Position numbers and translations under genes: made by a program. Below the pieces are notes generated by a model that worked only from the letters and a program-made list of their open reading frames with translations, searched no databases and had not been told where the DNA came from. 64,000 nt of DNA, from NCBI GenBank assembly GCA_024345305.1, contig BRON01000015.1, positions 620,001 through 684,000 on the forward strand, given 5' to 3'. This document shows, one piece after another, positions 33,766 through 44,496 of the stretch. Origin of the DNA: Mrakia gelida (lineage: Eukaryota > Basidiomycota > Tremellomycetes > Cystofilobasidiales > Mrakiaceae). Position 1 is the first letter of the stretch. Each line of letters begins with the position of its first letter.

Positions 33766-35037
33766 ATGAAGGACATTCTTAAGACCGAAGACTTCACCAT
33801 CCCCGAGGGCGTCACTGTCGCCATCAAGTCCCGAATCATCAAGGTGACCGGGCCTCGAGGAGTTCTTGACAAGAACATCAGGCACGTCAACATGGACATC
33901 CAGCTCGTAAGTACCACCTTCTTCTTCTCGTTCAGCTGGTGGTAGTCGGGTGGTATGAGACGGGATGGAAGAGTTGGAGTTCTCGAGCGAAGAAGAGAGA
34001 GCTCACCTTCGTTTTTCCCTTCCCCGCCTCGTCTCAACAGATCAAGAAGTCCAACTCCATCACCTTGTCGGTTTGGCACGGAGGACGAAAGCACATCGCT
34101 TGCCTTCGAACCGTCCGATCTTTGATCGAGAACATGATCATTGGAGTCACCAAGGTTCGTTCAGCTTCCCTCCCTCTCGTTCGCTCGACGTCCTCGTCTC
34201 CTTCTTTCGTCGAAGCTCACCTCCTTCTCCTTTCTTCGCCTCTCGGCTTCGTGTGTTCGCGTCACACAGGGATTCCTTTACAAGATGCGAGCCGTCTACG
34301 CCCATTTCCCCATCAACTGCATCATTGGTGAGGGAGGAAAGTCGGTCTCCATCCGAAACTTCTTGGGTTAGTCTTCGTCGTCTCTCCTCGTCTTACCTTC
34401 CTTCGCCTCGCCTCGCCGCTGACCACCTTTTCCTCGTTCGTGTTCAACAGGAGAGAAGATCGTCCGAGAGATCCCCATGCTCGAGGGTGTCACCATCTCC
34501 GAGTCCAAGGCCCAGAAGGACGAGATCATCCTCGAGGGAAACGACCTCCAGAACGTCTCTCAGTCCGCCGCTACCATCCACGGATCCTGCCTCGTCAAGA
34601 ACAAGGGTCAGTCCTACCTCCTCCCTCCCCCCAACCCTACCCTACCTACCCATCTCGTGAAACCCCCAATTCGTCTGAGCCCCGCCGCGTTGCCCCCTTC
34701 GTGAGGGTCGATGTCAAGGTTCTGGCGTGGGATGCTCGTCCTCCTTCGACACCTCGCCCTCGGTTCTCGGTTCTCGACTACATGCAATTTCGACCCAAGG
34801 GTCGTAAGGTGATTGCTGACCATGATCCTTCGTTCGTATACATATCATCCATCCCCTTCGTCACCTTCCTGATTGCCTCATCAAGATATCCGAAAGGTGG
34901 GTGACCTCGTCTTCTCTCCCCTCCCCTCCCCTCCCCCCGCTCAAAGCCTTTCCTGACCCTCAACTTCTTTCCTTCTTCAGTTCCTCGATGGTATCTACGT
35001 CAGCGAGAAGACCAACGTCTTGAAGGAGGTTCTCTAA
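33766..35037 (+). CDS. RPL9: 60S ribosomal protein L9 (uL6)
   Basis: Six exons (33766-33906, 34041-34154, 34270-34366, 34451-34606, 34886-34896, 34981-35037) sum to 576 nt, giving 191 residues, the usual eukaryotic Rpl9 length. Recognisable blocks are [71 protein letters not shown] and [12 protein letters not shown]. uL6 sits at the base of the P stalk of the large subunit near the sarcin-ricin loop. Exon 5 is an 11-nt microexon that, with one base of exon 4, encodes the conserved DIRK; without it the protein would lose frame. Intron 4 is 279 nt, the longest of the gene. Confidence 0.97.
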
Positions 35038-35704
35038 ATCACTCGATCCATCAATCCTATGGGTCTTGTCGTTTTGGAGTGTTGGAAAGCGGGCGACGCG
35101 TCGTCCGAGAGGAGGGAAGGGAAGGGAAACGGTGTTTTTAGGCTTATGCATAGCTATGCCTGTTTCACTACCTTGTCCTGGAGTTGCGAGAGAAAAAGGC
35201 GAGAGAGAGCGAAAGCGATATGAGTCTCTAGGGACTCACGTTTCCGAGAGGAGGGGGGGAGAGCTCGAACGAGCGAGGCGGTTGAGCTCACTCGAGCAGC
35301 CCTCTAGCTGCGAATCGAGATTCTACGTCTCCCTTGAGCGAAATCTTAGGTTCCAAGATGCAAGCTGGCTCTCCATGACCAACTCGAAGCTCGACCCGAG
35401 CCGATAATCTATATGAAGGAGAAGCAAGGCCGTCGCTCGTCCATCGAGAACAGGCGAGGAACCGAACGACTCTGGTCTCAGAGCTAAATCGGAATATTGC
35501 TGGGATGGAAGAACCACATCAGCTTCAGCTCGAGTAGAGGCAGCAGGTGAACTGGGATGCAGGGCTGAGTGAGTTGCTGCAAGAGGCAGAAGCGCGGACT
35601 CAAATCGATCTTCGTCGTTCGAGGTCGACTTGGAAGCTCTCCTTCCTTCCTCTCTTCTCCACCGTCCGCGACAACCTCAAACCGTCCCCTTCTGATCCGT
35701 CAAG
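35038..35704. other. Intergenic region downstream of RPL9
   Basis: About 670 bases. The first 170-180 bases are the part shared with the inverted RPL9 fragment, including GACGCGTC near 35093. The remainder shows no gene or repeat. Confidence 0.55.
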
Positions 35705-36815
35705 ATGTCTCTCTCTCTCTACAAGCCTCTCCCCTCCCTCCCTATCGAACTCAAACGAGATATCCTACGCTTCTGCGACCCCTCGACTCTCGCAAAGACA
35801 TCCGTCGTGAGCCTCGCCTTCCTCGAGCTCTCCTCCCCTCTCCTCTATCGAGACATCACCATCGTCGGCCTCCCGGCTCTTGAGAAACTTTTCTGTACCA
35901 GGGTAAGCCCCGTCTCTCCCCCTACGTCTTCTAAAGAAGCAAACTCCTGATCTCTTGGTTTCCTGCTGCTTCTAGGACGACTCTCACCAACCTCAACTCG
36001 ATCCGTTCGTCAACCTCCGCTCCCTCGTCCGAACTCTCGACTTCTTCCTCACCAACCCTGGAGGAGAGATCACCCAGAAGGTCCTTCTTAGCTCCGATAG
36101 GATCCCTCACCATCGAAGGCTCAGACTGGACCGTCTCGTCGTGCGAATCGCAGCGGAGGAGGAGGACGACGAGGACGACGAAGAAGAAGAGGAAGACGAC
36201 GAGAGCGAGTCCTTCTGGCGAGACTTCGTCCGTCTCTTCAACCCTACCAGCGTCGTCGTCGTGGGAGTACCCGACCCCCAAACAGAGCCCTCAGCCGACA
36301 TCCGAATGCCCGTGATCGATCTGGAGCATGCGTTCTGGTACCAACTCGAGGAAATCACCCTCGTGCAGAGCTCCCCCGTTCAGCTCCTCGTCGAGACTCC
36401 CCTCGTGGGACTGGGAATCCAGGAGGCTCGTCAGCGAAGCGGAACAGAGGGAAGACGTATGAGGGTCACGTTCGATGCGAGGGACTGGGCGTGGGAGAGG
36501 GTCGTGGCATTTGCAGCTCTTGAGGACGTTTCGCCAGACAAGGTCGAGGACTGTTTGCTTGCTTGGGAGTGGGTGGACGTTGTTCTCCGTCTGCCGAAGT
36601 GGTCGGGAATGGAGATGGTTGAGTTTTGGAGTCAGTTGGACGAAGGTTGGAACCAGTTGGAGCTCTCGGACGATTCGAAGCAGTCTTGGAAAAGTCGTCT
36701 CTTCGTCGAGGTCTTCGACGCGTCCAGTGAGCTCTTCGTTCGACTTCCATCTTGCACATCTAGTCAGCAGTCGCTGACCCCGTCTTCTCTTTGTTCAGGT
36801 GCTATCTCCTACTAG
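35705..36815 (+). CDS. F-box-like protein
   Basis: Exon 1 (35705-35903) encodes an N-terminal F-box-like segment: LPSLPIELKRDILRFCDP, STLAKTSVVSLAFLELSSP, LLYRDITIVG. After an intron of about 73 nt, the main exon encodes a divergent Leu-rich region with a very acidic stretch (EEEDDEDDEEEEEDDESES). The end is reached either directly or through a 72-nt intron (36727-36798) that is a multiple of three and has no stop; both routes finish AISY and stop at 36813-36815. Presumed SCF adaptor with unknown target. It is not obviously a paralog of the F-box gene at 13-15 kb beyond the shared domain. Confidence 0.7.
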
Positions 36816-37173
36816 CCTCGGTCTCTCTCGAACCACATCATCCACCGTCCCTCCCTCGTCAAGTCGCGTCGTGTCTTCGGACTTCCTCCTGCTCCTCGTC
36901 CTACCGTCCCTTTCAGCGGCTCTCCTTCTTACACGCCTCCTTATCGCTCAACCCTTATCTCGCTCTCGATTGATATCTTTTGCTTTTCCTGTTCGAAGTC
37001 GGCAAAGTCAAGCTCGGACGAATCCGTTCGGGAGGACCCCTCATCCGACTGAAGCTCATGACCCTCCTTCCTCCTCCCGCTCGTCCCAATCTCCTCAACG
37101 CCCACCATCTCTTTCCATTCCACCCAGCAGTACCCCACCCTTGCATTTTCCACATCGACTCCATCTCTCCGCC
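36816..37173. promoter_or_regulatory. Upstream region of permease A
   Basis: 358 bases. It holds two CTTATC (GATAAG reverse) motifs, listed separately, and otherwise nothing I recognise. Confidence 0.45.
36940..36959 (-). promoter_or_regulatory. Paired GATAAG motifs upstream of permease A
   Basis: CTTATC at 36940-36945 and 36954-36959, 14 bases apart and about 215-235 bases upstream of the ATG. GATAAG is the core site of fungal nitrogen-regulatory GATA factors, and Dal5-type permeases are classic targets. Motif match only. Confidence 0.35.
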
Positions 37174-40146
37174 ATGTCAGGGATCGCAACAGAGAGCTCC
37201 TCGGTCGAGGAGATCAACGAGAAGAGAGCCGCCGGCGACGTCGAGATTGTTGAGGCGGAGGAGGACCTCTACATCGATCCAGCTCGCGAGGCTGCTCTTC
37301 TCAGGAAGCTCGATCTTCACATCGCCCCCGTCATGTGTGGAATCTTTCTCTTGGCCTACCTCGTAAGTATCAGACGCGAGGAGGGAGGAAGTTCAGTTCG
37401 AGCGACGAACGAAGCTGGACGAGAAGCTGACCTGCAACCATCCCCTCCCCCTCTCGTCTCTATTCTGCAGGATCGATCAAACGTGAGTCTACCTCCTCTC
37501 CCATCATCTCGAGGTCCTGCAGATTCGCCTAGACTGCACCAGTACTCCTCTTCCGACTCCTCCAGCCAGCGAAACGCGCTTGACCTTCTTAGCTCGAAAC
37601 CCTCGATCCCGGCCACTCAGATAGCTGACCCAAGCCCATTCATCTTCTCTTTCCCGACTGAACACAGATCGGAAATGCTGCTTCAGCTGGTGAGTCGTCT
37701 GACTCGTGCAGATCTCGCCTTTCGGCTCTGGTGTCCTCGCGCTCGAGAGTTGACTGTCGCGTCGCACCTTGTTCTTTCCTTCTCGCTCTTCAGGTCTTTC
37801 GGAAACCGCTGGGCTCAAGGGATCTCAGCTCAACACCGCTATTACCCTCTTCTATGCGACGTGTGAGTCGCTTCGACCCTCGAACCTCCTCGTCTGCGAG
37901 AGCTGACCGTCCTTCGATCGTGCAGACGTCGCTGCTGAAGGACCCTGTACCGTTCTGATGAAACAGTTCAGACCTTCGATCTTCATTCCCCTTCTAATGA
38001 CATCTTGGGGGCTCGTAACGTAAGTCCTCCTGCAACCTCGCTCCTTCGACCTCAACTGAACTCCATCTATTCTTCGTCGACCAGTCTTTTCTCCGGCTTC
38101 ATCTCGTCTTTTGGCTCTCTCGTTACGACTCGACTCCTCTTGGGTGTTTGCGAGTCTGGTCTCTTCCCTTGTCTCACTCTATACCTGTCGTGTGAGTCCT
38201 TGCCCGTCCTCGTCCTCGAAAAGGGGCACAAAAAGCTGACCTCTCACGTCGCGTCCAAATTCGTTCAACTTCAGCCTTCTACAAACCTGGAGAGATGGGA
38301 ACTAGGATCTCGTACCTCTGGGTCGCATCAGCCGTCTCTGGAGCTTTCGGCGGGCTCATCGCCTACGGGATCCTCCGAATGGACGGAGTCGGCGGGAGAC
38401 AAGGATGGCAGTGGTTGTGAGGCGACTTCAACCACCTCGCTCGCGGACGCGTCGTTCGTTGCTCGTCTTTCAACTCTGACCTTAGTTCCCCTCTTTCTCC
38501 TCCTCTTTAGGTACATCATCGAAGGTCTCATCACTGTTCTCTTCGGTTTAACCATCTTCTGGCTGCTGTGAGTCCGCCTTTTCCTCATCCTTCTTCGGGT
38601 CGTTCGAATCGAGCTGACCAGCACTTCCTCCGTCCCGTCGCTTCTTCTTTTTCCTCCTATCCCTCTCGCTCGATTGGTCCATCTCGAACGATCACCAGTC
38701 CCGACTCTCCCGACGTCTCTTACTACCTCACCGACGAGGACAAGGCTCTCATGCGAATTCGATACCGACAGAACGCGATCTACAACGGCAAACAAGAGTT
38801 CGAGTGGAAGCGAGTCAAGGACGCTCTCACAGACTACAAGCTCTACATCTCTGGATTCGCTCAGCTCTCGGCTAACGTCGGTGAGTCAAGCTCTCGTTCT
38901 TCTTATTCGACTTCAACTCGAAGTCGAAACTCGACGCGTCCTGACCTTCGTCGTTCTCCCCTCTCTAGCGTCTTTCGGCTTCTCAACTTTCCTCCCGGTT
39001 ATCATCAAAGGCTTTGGGCTCTCCACTCTCACCACTCAACTCATCACCGCTCCCATCTACTTGTAAGCTCACGACTTCACCTCGACAATCCGTTCGATCT
39101 CGCTCGTCGCTGACTTCCCCTCTTTCTTTCGTCGCCTTTTCTCAGCTGGGCCGCCGCCGTCTACATCACCATCGCAGTCTTCTCCGACAAGTGGGGGAAA
39201 CGAACTCCTCTCCTCATCCCCCTCGCTCTCGTCACAGCTGTGGGCTACGCGATCCTTCTCTCGCCCGTCACAGCACTCGGAGTTCGTCTCTTCGCTTGCT
39301 TCCTCTGCGCAACTGGGATCTTCTGTATTGTAGGGTTGAATATGTACGTTCACATCACGACCTCTATCTCATACCACCCCTGGCTCATCCAAACTCGAGC
39401 ATCGGAAAAGCGAAACTGATGCGTCTTCCCTCGTCCCATCTCCGTTCTTCTCCCTCCCTCCTCTCGCCCGCACATCTCGAACCGAACATCAACAGCACCC
39501 TCCTCGCTGGAACTCACGCGCCCTTCTATAAACGAGCTACCGCCATCGGAGCTCAACAAGCTATCGGGAACTGTACGTCTCTCTCTTTCTTCCGTTCACC
39601 TCGTCTCGCTCGACGCGTCGTCGTCCCTTTCTTCTTCCGCTTCGCTGACTTCTCTCCCCTCATCCTCAGCCTCCGGCTTCATCGCAGGAAATATCTACCG
39701 ATCCTCTGGTACGTTGTCCCTCCCTACCCTCGTCCCTCCCCAAACTCACACCTTCCCACTCTCTTTTCCTCCCTTCCAACCCACCCACCCCCAGACGCTC
39801 CCCGCTACCAACTAGGCTCCTCCGTAACCATGGGGTTCATCCTCGTCGCCGCTACCCTCTACGCCGTCCAGGGGTGGAACTTCAAACGGTTGAACAAGAT
39901 TCGGGGGGAGTTGACGGTTGAGGAGAGGCAAGCGTGGATTGATGAAGGACGGGATGGGGATAGTCATCCTGGTGAGTGGCGAAAGCGAAGGCGAAGGTGA
40001 AGTAAGGCGAAAGGGAAAGGGGTGGGGTGGGGTGTTTGAGGAGTGGGGAGGACGAGAGGGAGAGAGGGAAAGAGAGGAACAGAGGCTGACTTCGACGCGT
40101 CGTTGTTTTGGTTCTGGTTCTCGCAGATTTCCGATACCCTTTCTAG
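37174..40146 (+). CDS. MFS permease A, Dal5/allantoate (ACS) family
   Basis: Intron-rich 12-helix major facilitator transporter. Key blocks are EAALLRKLDLHIAPVMCGIF, the family signature DRSN then IGNAASAG, QLNTAITLFYAT, FRPSIFIPLLMTSWG, TTRLLLGVCESGLFPCLTLY, ISYLWVASAVSGAFGGLIAY, RMDGVGGRQGWQWL, YIIEGLITVLFGLTIFWLLP, ITAPIYL, then RATAIGAQQAIGN, and the C-terminal ATLYAVQGWNFKRLNKIRGE. The last coding exon (from about 40128) encodes only DFRYPF. A 12-nt microexon (37471-37482) encodes exactly DRSN and a 22-nt exon (37668-37689) encodes IGNAASA plus one base. The family imports allantoate, ureidosuccinate, nicotinate and other organic anions; the substrate here is unknown. It is a close paralog of the permease at 47.5-50.1 kb. 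Confidence 0.9.
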
Positions 40147-40831
40147 AGTGTTTCGCTCGATTCTTTAGATAAGTACATAGTGTATCTGGTAGACTCTCTC
40201 TCCGTTCTCTGTTCATCTCCCTCTCTCTCATCGTTGTAGTTCCGTCCCTCGCTCGTCGTTTCGTCCTCAACCTCCTCCCTAGAACACCTCGGCCCCTCCG
40301 CTCAGTTTCCTCTCTCGCATCGATAGATTAATATCTGCATGCCGAGCAGCTCTCGAGTCTCGCTTTGCCCGTCGTTCGAAATCAGAATCAGAATCAGAAT
40401 CAGAGTCATTTCGTATCAATCAATCAGTTCGACGTCGCGCGCGAGAAGGAAAAGAGAAGAGAGAAAGAGGGGTTGGGGACGTAGCAGGGACGTCAAAGGA
40501 GAAAAAGGCTATCGAAACACGGAAACACTAGTACAAAGTCAAACCGAAACACAAAAGGGAAGGGACGAGAAACAACAAAAACGAAACAATCGAACGAGAA
40601 ACCGAGAACCACTCCCCTACTCCCTTCGAGCCCCACCTCCCTTCGATCCCATCCGTAATCCTCCAGCGATCGAGATAGGGAGGGCGTGCTTTGGTCTGGT
40701 TGGGCCGAGAAGGAAAGGAGGGGGAGAGATTAGCGGGTGAGAGGGAGGGAGGGCGAGGAGGGCGGGACGAGGACGGACGAGCCGGAGGAGTGAGGAGAAG
40801 GAAGGGGAGAGATACGAACTATCGAGAGCAA
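40147..40831. other. Convergent 3' intergenic region
   Basis: About 685 bases between permease A and the small Lys-rich gene. It contains a short ATCAGA hexanucleotide microsatellite (40381-40404) and purine-rich sequence. No gene is seen. Confidence 0.55.
40381..40404 (+). repeat. Short hexanucleotide microsatellite
   Basis: Four copies of ATCAGA in tandem, the fourth followed by a degraded GTC continuation. Intergenic. Confidence 0.85.
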
Positions 40832-41900
40832 CTACTCGTCGTCGAATTCTCCCTCGTGCTACACGAAGTAAGTCAAAGTTTTTTTAAACGAAGGAAAGAA
40901 GTCAGGAAAGGGAGAGGGAGAGAAAGGGGAAGGGACAAGAAGTCGGCGACAACGGCGGCTGCGGGCCGACGACGCGACGACGACGACGATGAGGGATGAG
41001 AGAAGGAGAGGATGGGGAGAAACGTACCTTAGCCTTCTTCTTGTCCTTCTTCCCCTTGGGAGCTGAGTGAAAATGAAACCGAGGAAGGAAGTCAGCGACG
41101 GGAGAGGAACGAGACAAGGAGGGAGCCGAGAGCACGGGATCAACGAGGTCGAGGCGAGGTCGTGTGATGTTCGTTCAACTCATTCGAAGGTCGAGTGAAG
41201 GGATGGGGAGAGCGAGAGCGAAGGAAGGGAGAGAGATGGGGACGAGATGGGATGGGCGAAGAGAGATGGGGAAGGGAAGAAAGAGAAGACGTACCTTCAA
41301 TGATATGAACGGGATGATTCTTACTCTTCCTAGCCTCCTTCTTAGCCTTTTTAGCATCCTCCTTGTCGAAGGCTTTCATCTGCTTCTCCCAGGCGGATTT
41401 AGTTTGCTGAAGTCGAAAGGAAGAAGGGGGGAGGGGAAGAGAGTAAGGATAGGCCGAATGCGGAAGGAGGAGGGAGGGTGGAACGAGATGTGGGAGGAGG
41501 GGGAGATGGAGATGAGGAGGAGAGGGAGGAGAGGGAGATATGGGACGAACCATTAAAGTGTTGCCCCTAGGAACGAGAAGGAGAGAGAAGAAGAGGACGA
41601 TGTTAGCGAGAGAAGAGAGATGGGACAAGGGGAAGGGTAGGGAGGGAAACGAGATGGGGAGGATGGAGGGGAGGGGAGGGAGATGCGAGAAGACGATGAA
41701 GCTCACCATCTATCGGGAACGACTGTATCCCTGTGATACGACGAGAGAACAGGATGATCGAGCGGCTCTTCTCCTTCGTTGATGTTGTCGAGATGGGCCA
41801 TATGAGCACCCATCGTAGCGACGGGAGAGGTAGCGAAATCACTGCTGGAGGAACGACCGCCGAACGACGACGCATCGGAGGAGGATTGGTAGGAACTCAT
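40832..41900 (-). CDS. Small Lys-rich protein, unrecognised
   Basis: Five exons (41707-41900, 41551-41566, 41295-41406, 41028-41062, 40832-40858) total 384 nt, giving 127 residues, with all phases agreeing. The N-terminus is Ser-rich. The middle reads EEPLDHPVLSSYHRDTVVPD and WGNTLMQTKSAWEKQMKAF, then the sequence becomes Lys-rich (KEDAKKAKKEARKSKNH, KGKKDKKKAK) and ends in the acidic EGEFDDE. Exon 2 is a 16-nt microexon that completes W and encodes GNTLM. I do not recognise the family; the charge pattern would suit an RNA- or ribosome-associated protein, but that is speculation. Confidence 0.75.
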
Positions 41901-42433
41901 GTGAGGAGTAAGAGAAGAAGAGTGGTTTGAGGTTGGGTTGGTTTGGGTTGAAAGTTTGAAGTGAGATGGTGGGTGTGAGGGAGGAAGAGGGAAGGGACAA
42001 GGGAAACCCAGCTTTTGTAGGGCGACGACGACGAATTCGGATCGAGGAGACGAGGTCACTGGCTCACTTCTCTCTCCTCTTTCAGCCACAGAGAAAAAAG
42101 CTCCAACCGAAACTTGAACTTTATCGAGTCCTTGGAAACCTCTCGCCCCGAGTCAGCTCGAGCGAGAGAAATAGTAGGGGAAGGGAGGATGGAAGGGTGA
42201 GCTGAGATGGTTACTGACCAGCTAGAAGGACTGGGAAGTGGTCAGCGAGCGAGCGGGAGGAGCGAGGATCGGCTGTTCGATCCTTTCTTCCCGCATTTCT
42301 TCGCTCCTCTTCCCATCTCTCTGCCAGTCCTTCTAGACTCGAGAGATTCCTTCGTCCTACTACCAAATCGTCATCCTCTCTTTCTCCTTACTTGCCCGTC
42401 GTCCGTCTTTGTTGATGTTGTTCTGTTGTTGAC
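41901..42433. other. Intergenic region with a 13-bp inverted repeat
   Basis: About 530 bases upstream of the Lys-rich gene (minus) and of the PhzF remnant (plus). A perfect inverted repeat, CTAGAAGGACTGG at 42222-42234 and its complement at 42324-42336, brackets an 89-base spacer. No gene is seen. Confidence 0.5.
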
Positions 42434-42729
42434 ATCTTGACCCTCCCTGCGGACCCCGCTCTCCTCCGCTCCCTCTCCTCCCTCCCTCCCTCCCTCCTCG
42501 CGTTCGTTTCACCAGCCTCGGTCCCGTCCTCCTCCAAACCCCATCCCTCGACCTCTCTCCCAACTTCACAGGAACGCTCAACTACAAGGTCTCCCAAGGA
42601 CTGGAGATGGGATGTCCGTCCCAGTTGTTCGGGAGGGTCGTGAGTGAGAAGGGCGAAGTGAAGGAGTGTTGGATTGGTGGAGGGGTGGTGAAGGTTGGGG
42701 AGGGGTGGATTAGGGTGCCGGAGGCGTAG
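42434..42729 (+). pseudogene. PhzF-like protein remnant (C-terminal part)
   Basis: The segment ending at TAG 42727-42729 reads GTLNYKVSQGLEMG, CPSQLFGRVVSEKGEVKECW, IGGGVVKVGEGWIRV, which matches the C-terminal strand of PhzF-family isomerase-like proteins (QGxEMGRPS then GGxAVKVxEG). Immediately upstream, in a different frame, is DILTLPADPALLRSLSSLPP, also plausible as PhzF-derived. No N-terminal half (GNPxAV, catalytic Glu) is found in the 500 bases upstream, and the two parts need a frame change without a convincing intron. I read it as a 5'-truncated, frameshifted remnant. It could instead be a short expressed gene with unseen splicing. Confidence 0.5.
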
Positions 42730-42939
42730 AGAGGAGCTTAAAAATATAACGATGGCGTTCGTTTTGTTGTGGAAGAATTGCGTGGCGGAGAGAGAGAGGA
42801 AGAAAGGCTGGTCGACGCGTCCAACCCCGAAATCGATCTTCTCTCAACAGAACAGCAGCACAGCGCGCTCTCCGAGCACCAGAGAAAAAGCTGAAAGGAC
42901 GTATAATGTATCCGAAGCCCCAACTCACTCTAGACTAAA

Positions 42940-44496
42940 TTAATCCCCTCCTCCCAGTCCCCTCAACAACGAACTCTTCTCGTCCTCCTCCTCCTGCTCC
43001 CCAAACACCTCCTTCCCACCACCACCCCCGAAGAACCTCCACCGCTGCCACGAAAGCAAGATCTTGGTCATCTCCCACATCCCGAACTCGGGCCAGAAGG
43101 GCTGAACGAAGTAGATTTGGGTGGATTGGGAGCACTGCGACGGAACGAAACGAAAAAGCGGACAAACGAGGGGAAACGAGGGTGTCAGTTTTGGTTCGAG
43201 CGCGTGGAAGAAGCGAGAAACGAAACGAGAGAGCTCGAGGGCCGGTGGGTAAAGGGTGGGGTGGAAGGGGAGCAAGGGTGGGGTTTGAGGATTCGAGGGA
43301 GAGAAAAATGGGGGGACGCGACGACTTACCTGCCAAAGCAAGAAATCGCTGAGTCGTTTGACTCCTGAGGTTCGGATGAGGATGTCTAAGCGTGGGGAGC
43401 CGACGAGGTTGGAGGGGAGGTTGGAGGAGAGGAGGGAGGGGGTGATGAGTCTGTGAGACGAAGGAAGAAAAGGGCGGGAGGAAAGGGTGGGAGAGGGGAG
43501 GGGAGAGGGGAAGGACGCGATATGATGGGCGAAAGAGAAGGAAGGGTCAGGTTCTGCGGCGATAGGAGGTTGGTCTGAAGCTCAAAGTTGGAGGGTGCTG
43601 CTACGAGGAGCGAGCAGGGAATGGGGAAAGGAAAAAGAACGAGGACGAACGAGGGATCAACGTCCGAGGCGACGGTCGTTCGTATCGAGGTTGTGATCTC
43701 GTCTCGGGAGGTGTAGGGCATGCAGACGTTCAGGATACATCTGCGCACGCCATGAAAAGAAAGGGAGACCGTGTCAGAGATGGTTAGGGAGAGGTAACGA
43801 GGGAAATCTGACCGAGACGAACCGAGTGTTGTGACGTGTCAACTCCTCCATCTCCCTCACGCTCTTCTGGACATCTTCAGGGAGAAGAGCGACATTTCCG
43901 ATGATGTTGACGCGTACGGAGTAGCGGTCGAGGAGTTGACTGAGGCGAGGAAGAAGATCGGGATGTGACGAGGAGCGAAGGCGAGGGTCAGCGACGAGAC
44001 GAGTCGAACGCGGCTCAGAAGAAGGAGGAAGAAGACCAGCAGAATGAGCACTCACCCTTGCAACGCTAGCTCATGAAACCTCCCTCTCGCCATCTCCATC
44101 AGCCCATTGACCTCTTCTGGTGGTCTTGAGAAGTTCTCTATCGAGAAGACGAAGATGGTAACGCATTCGATCTTGAGACGCAGGCAGACTTCCAGAACCT
44201 GGTGTGGTTCGCACCCTCCACGTCGATGGGAGAATCGAATCAGTTTCGGGACCAACCCGCAAGCAACCTACGATGTCTCTCCGTCTCAAGAATATAGTTG
44301 GAAGAGGGGTACTAACGTTCTTGAGACTCTCGAATCCTTGCTCGTGTCCCTCAATGACCCTCCGATTCCTGAGCTTCGCGAACCGTCGGTTCCCATCCAT
44401 CACGAAAGCCACATGTTTCGGTATAGGACCGGAAGCGAGGATGGAGAGGAGAAGACGAGAGAGGAGGTTGTAGATCCAGGTTAAGATGTTGAACAT
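42940..44496 (-). CDS. RER2: Cis-prenyltransferase (dehydrodolichyl diphosphate synthase, Rer2 type)
   Basis: Multi-exon gene starting MFNILTWIYNLLSRLLLS at 44496. Conserved UPP-synthase regions are clear: IPKHVAFVMDGNRRFAK (region I, catalytic Asp), EGHEQGFESLKN, CVTIFVFSIENFSRPPEEV, VRVNIIGNVALLPEDVQ, LNVCMPYTSRDEI, PRLDILIRTSGVKRLSDFLL (region V) and IYFVQPFWPEFG. The product elongates farnesyl diphosphate into long-chain polyprenyl diphosphate for dolichol and protein glycosylation at the ER. The N-terminal hydrophobic segment fits ER association. The tail after WPEF is Gly/Glu-rich and ends LLRGLGGGD. The partner subunit is not encoded here. Confidence 0.92.

Noticed and set aside
34607..34885. 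Possible intronic snoRNA in RPL9 intron 4
   Set aside because: The intron is long enough to host one, but I found no properly ordered C and D boxes and no convincing H/ACA hairpins.
40902..41143. Small open frames antisense and upstream of the Lys-rich gene's last exons
   Set aside because: They are frame shadows over introns with no sign of conservation.
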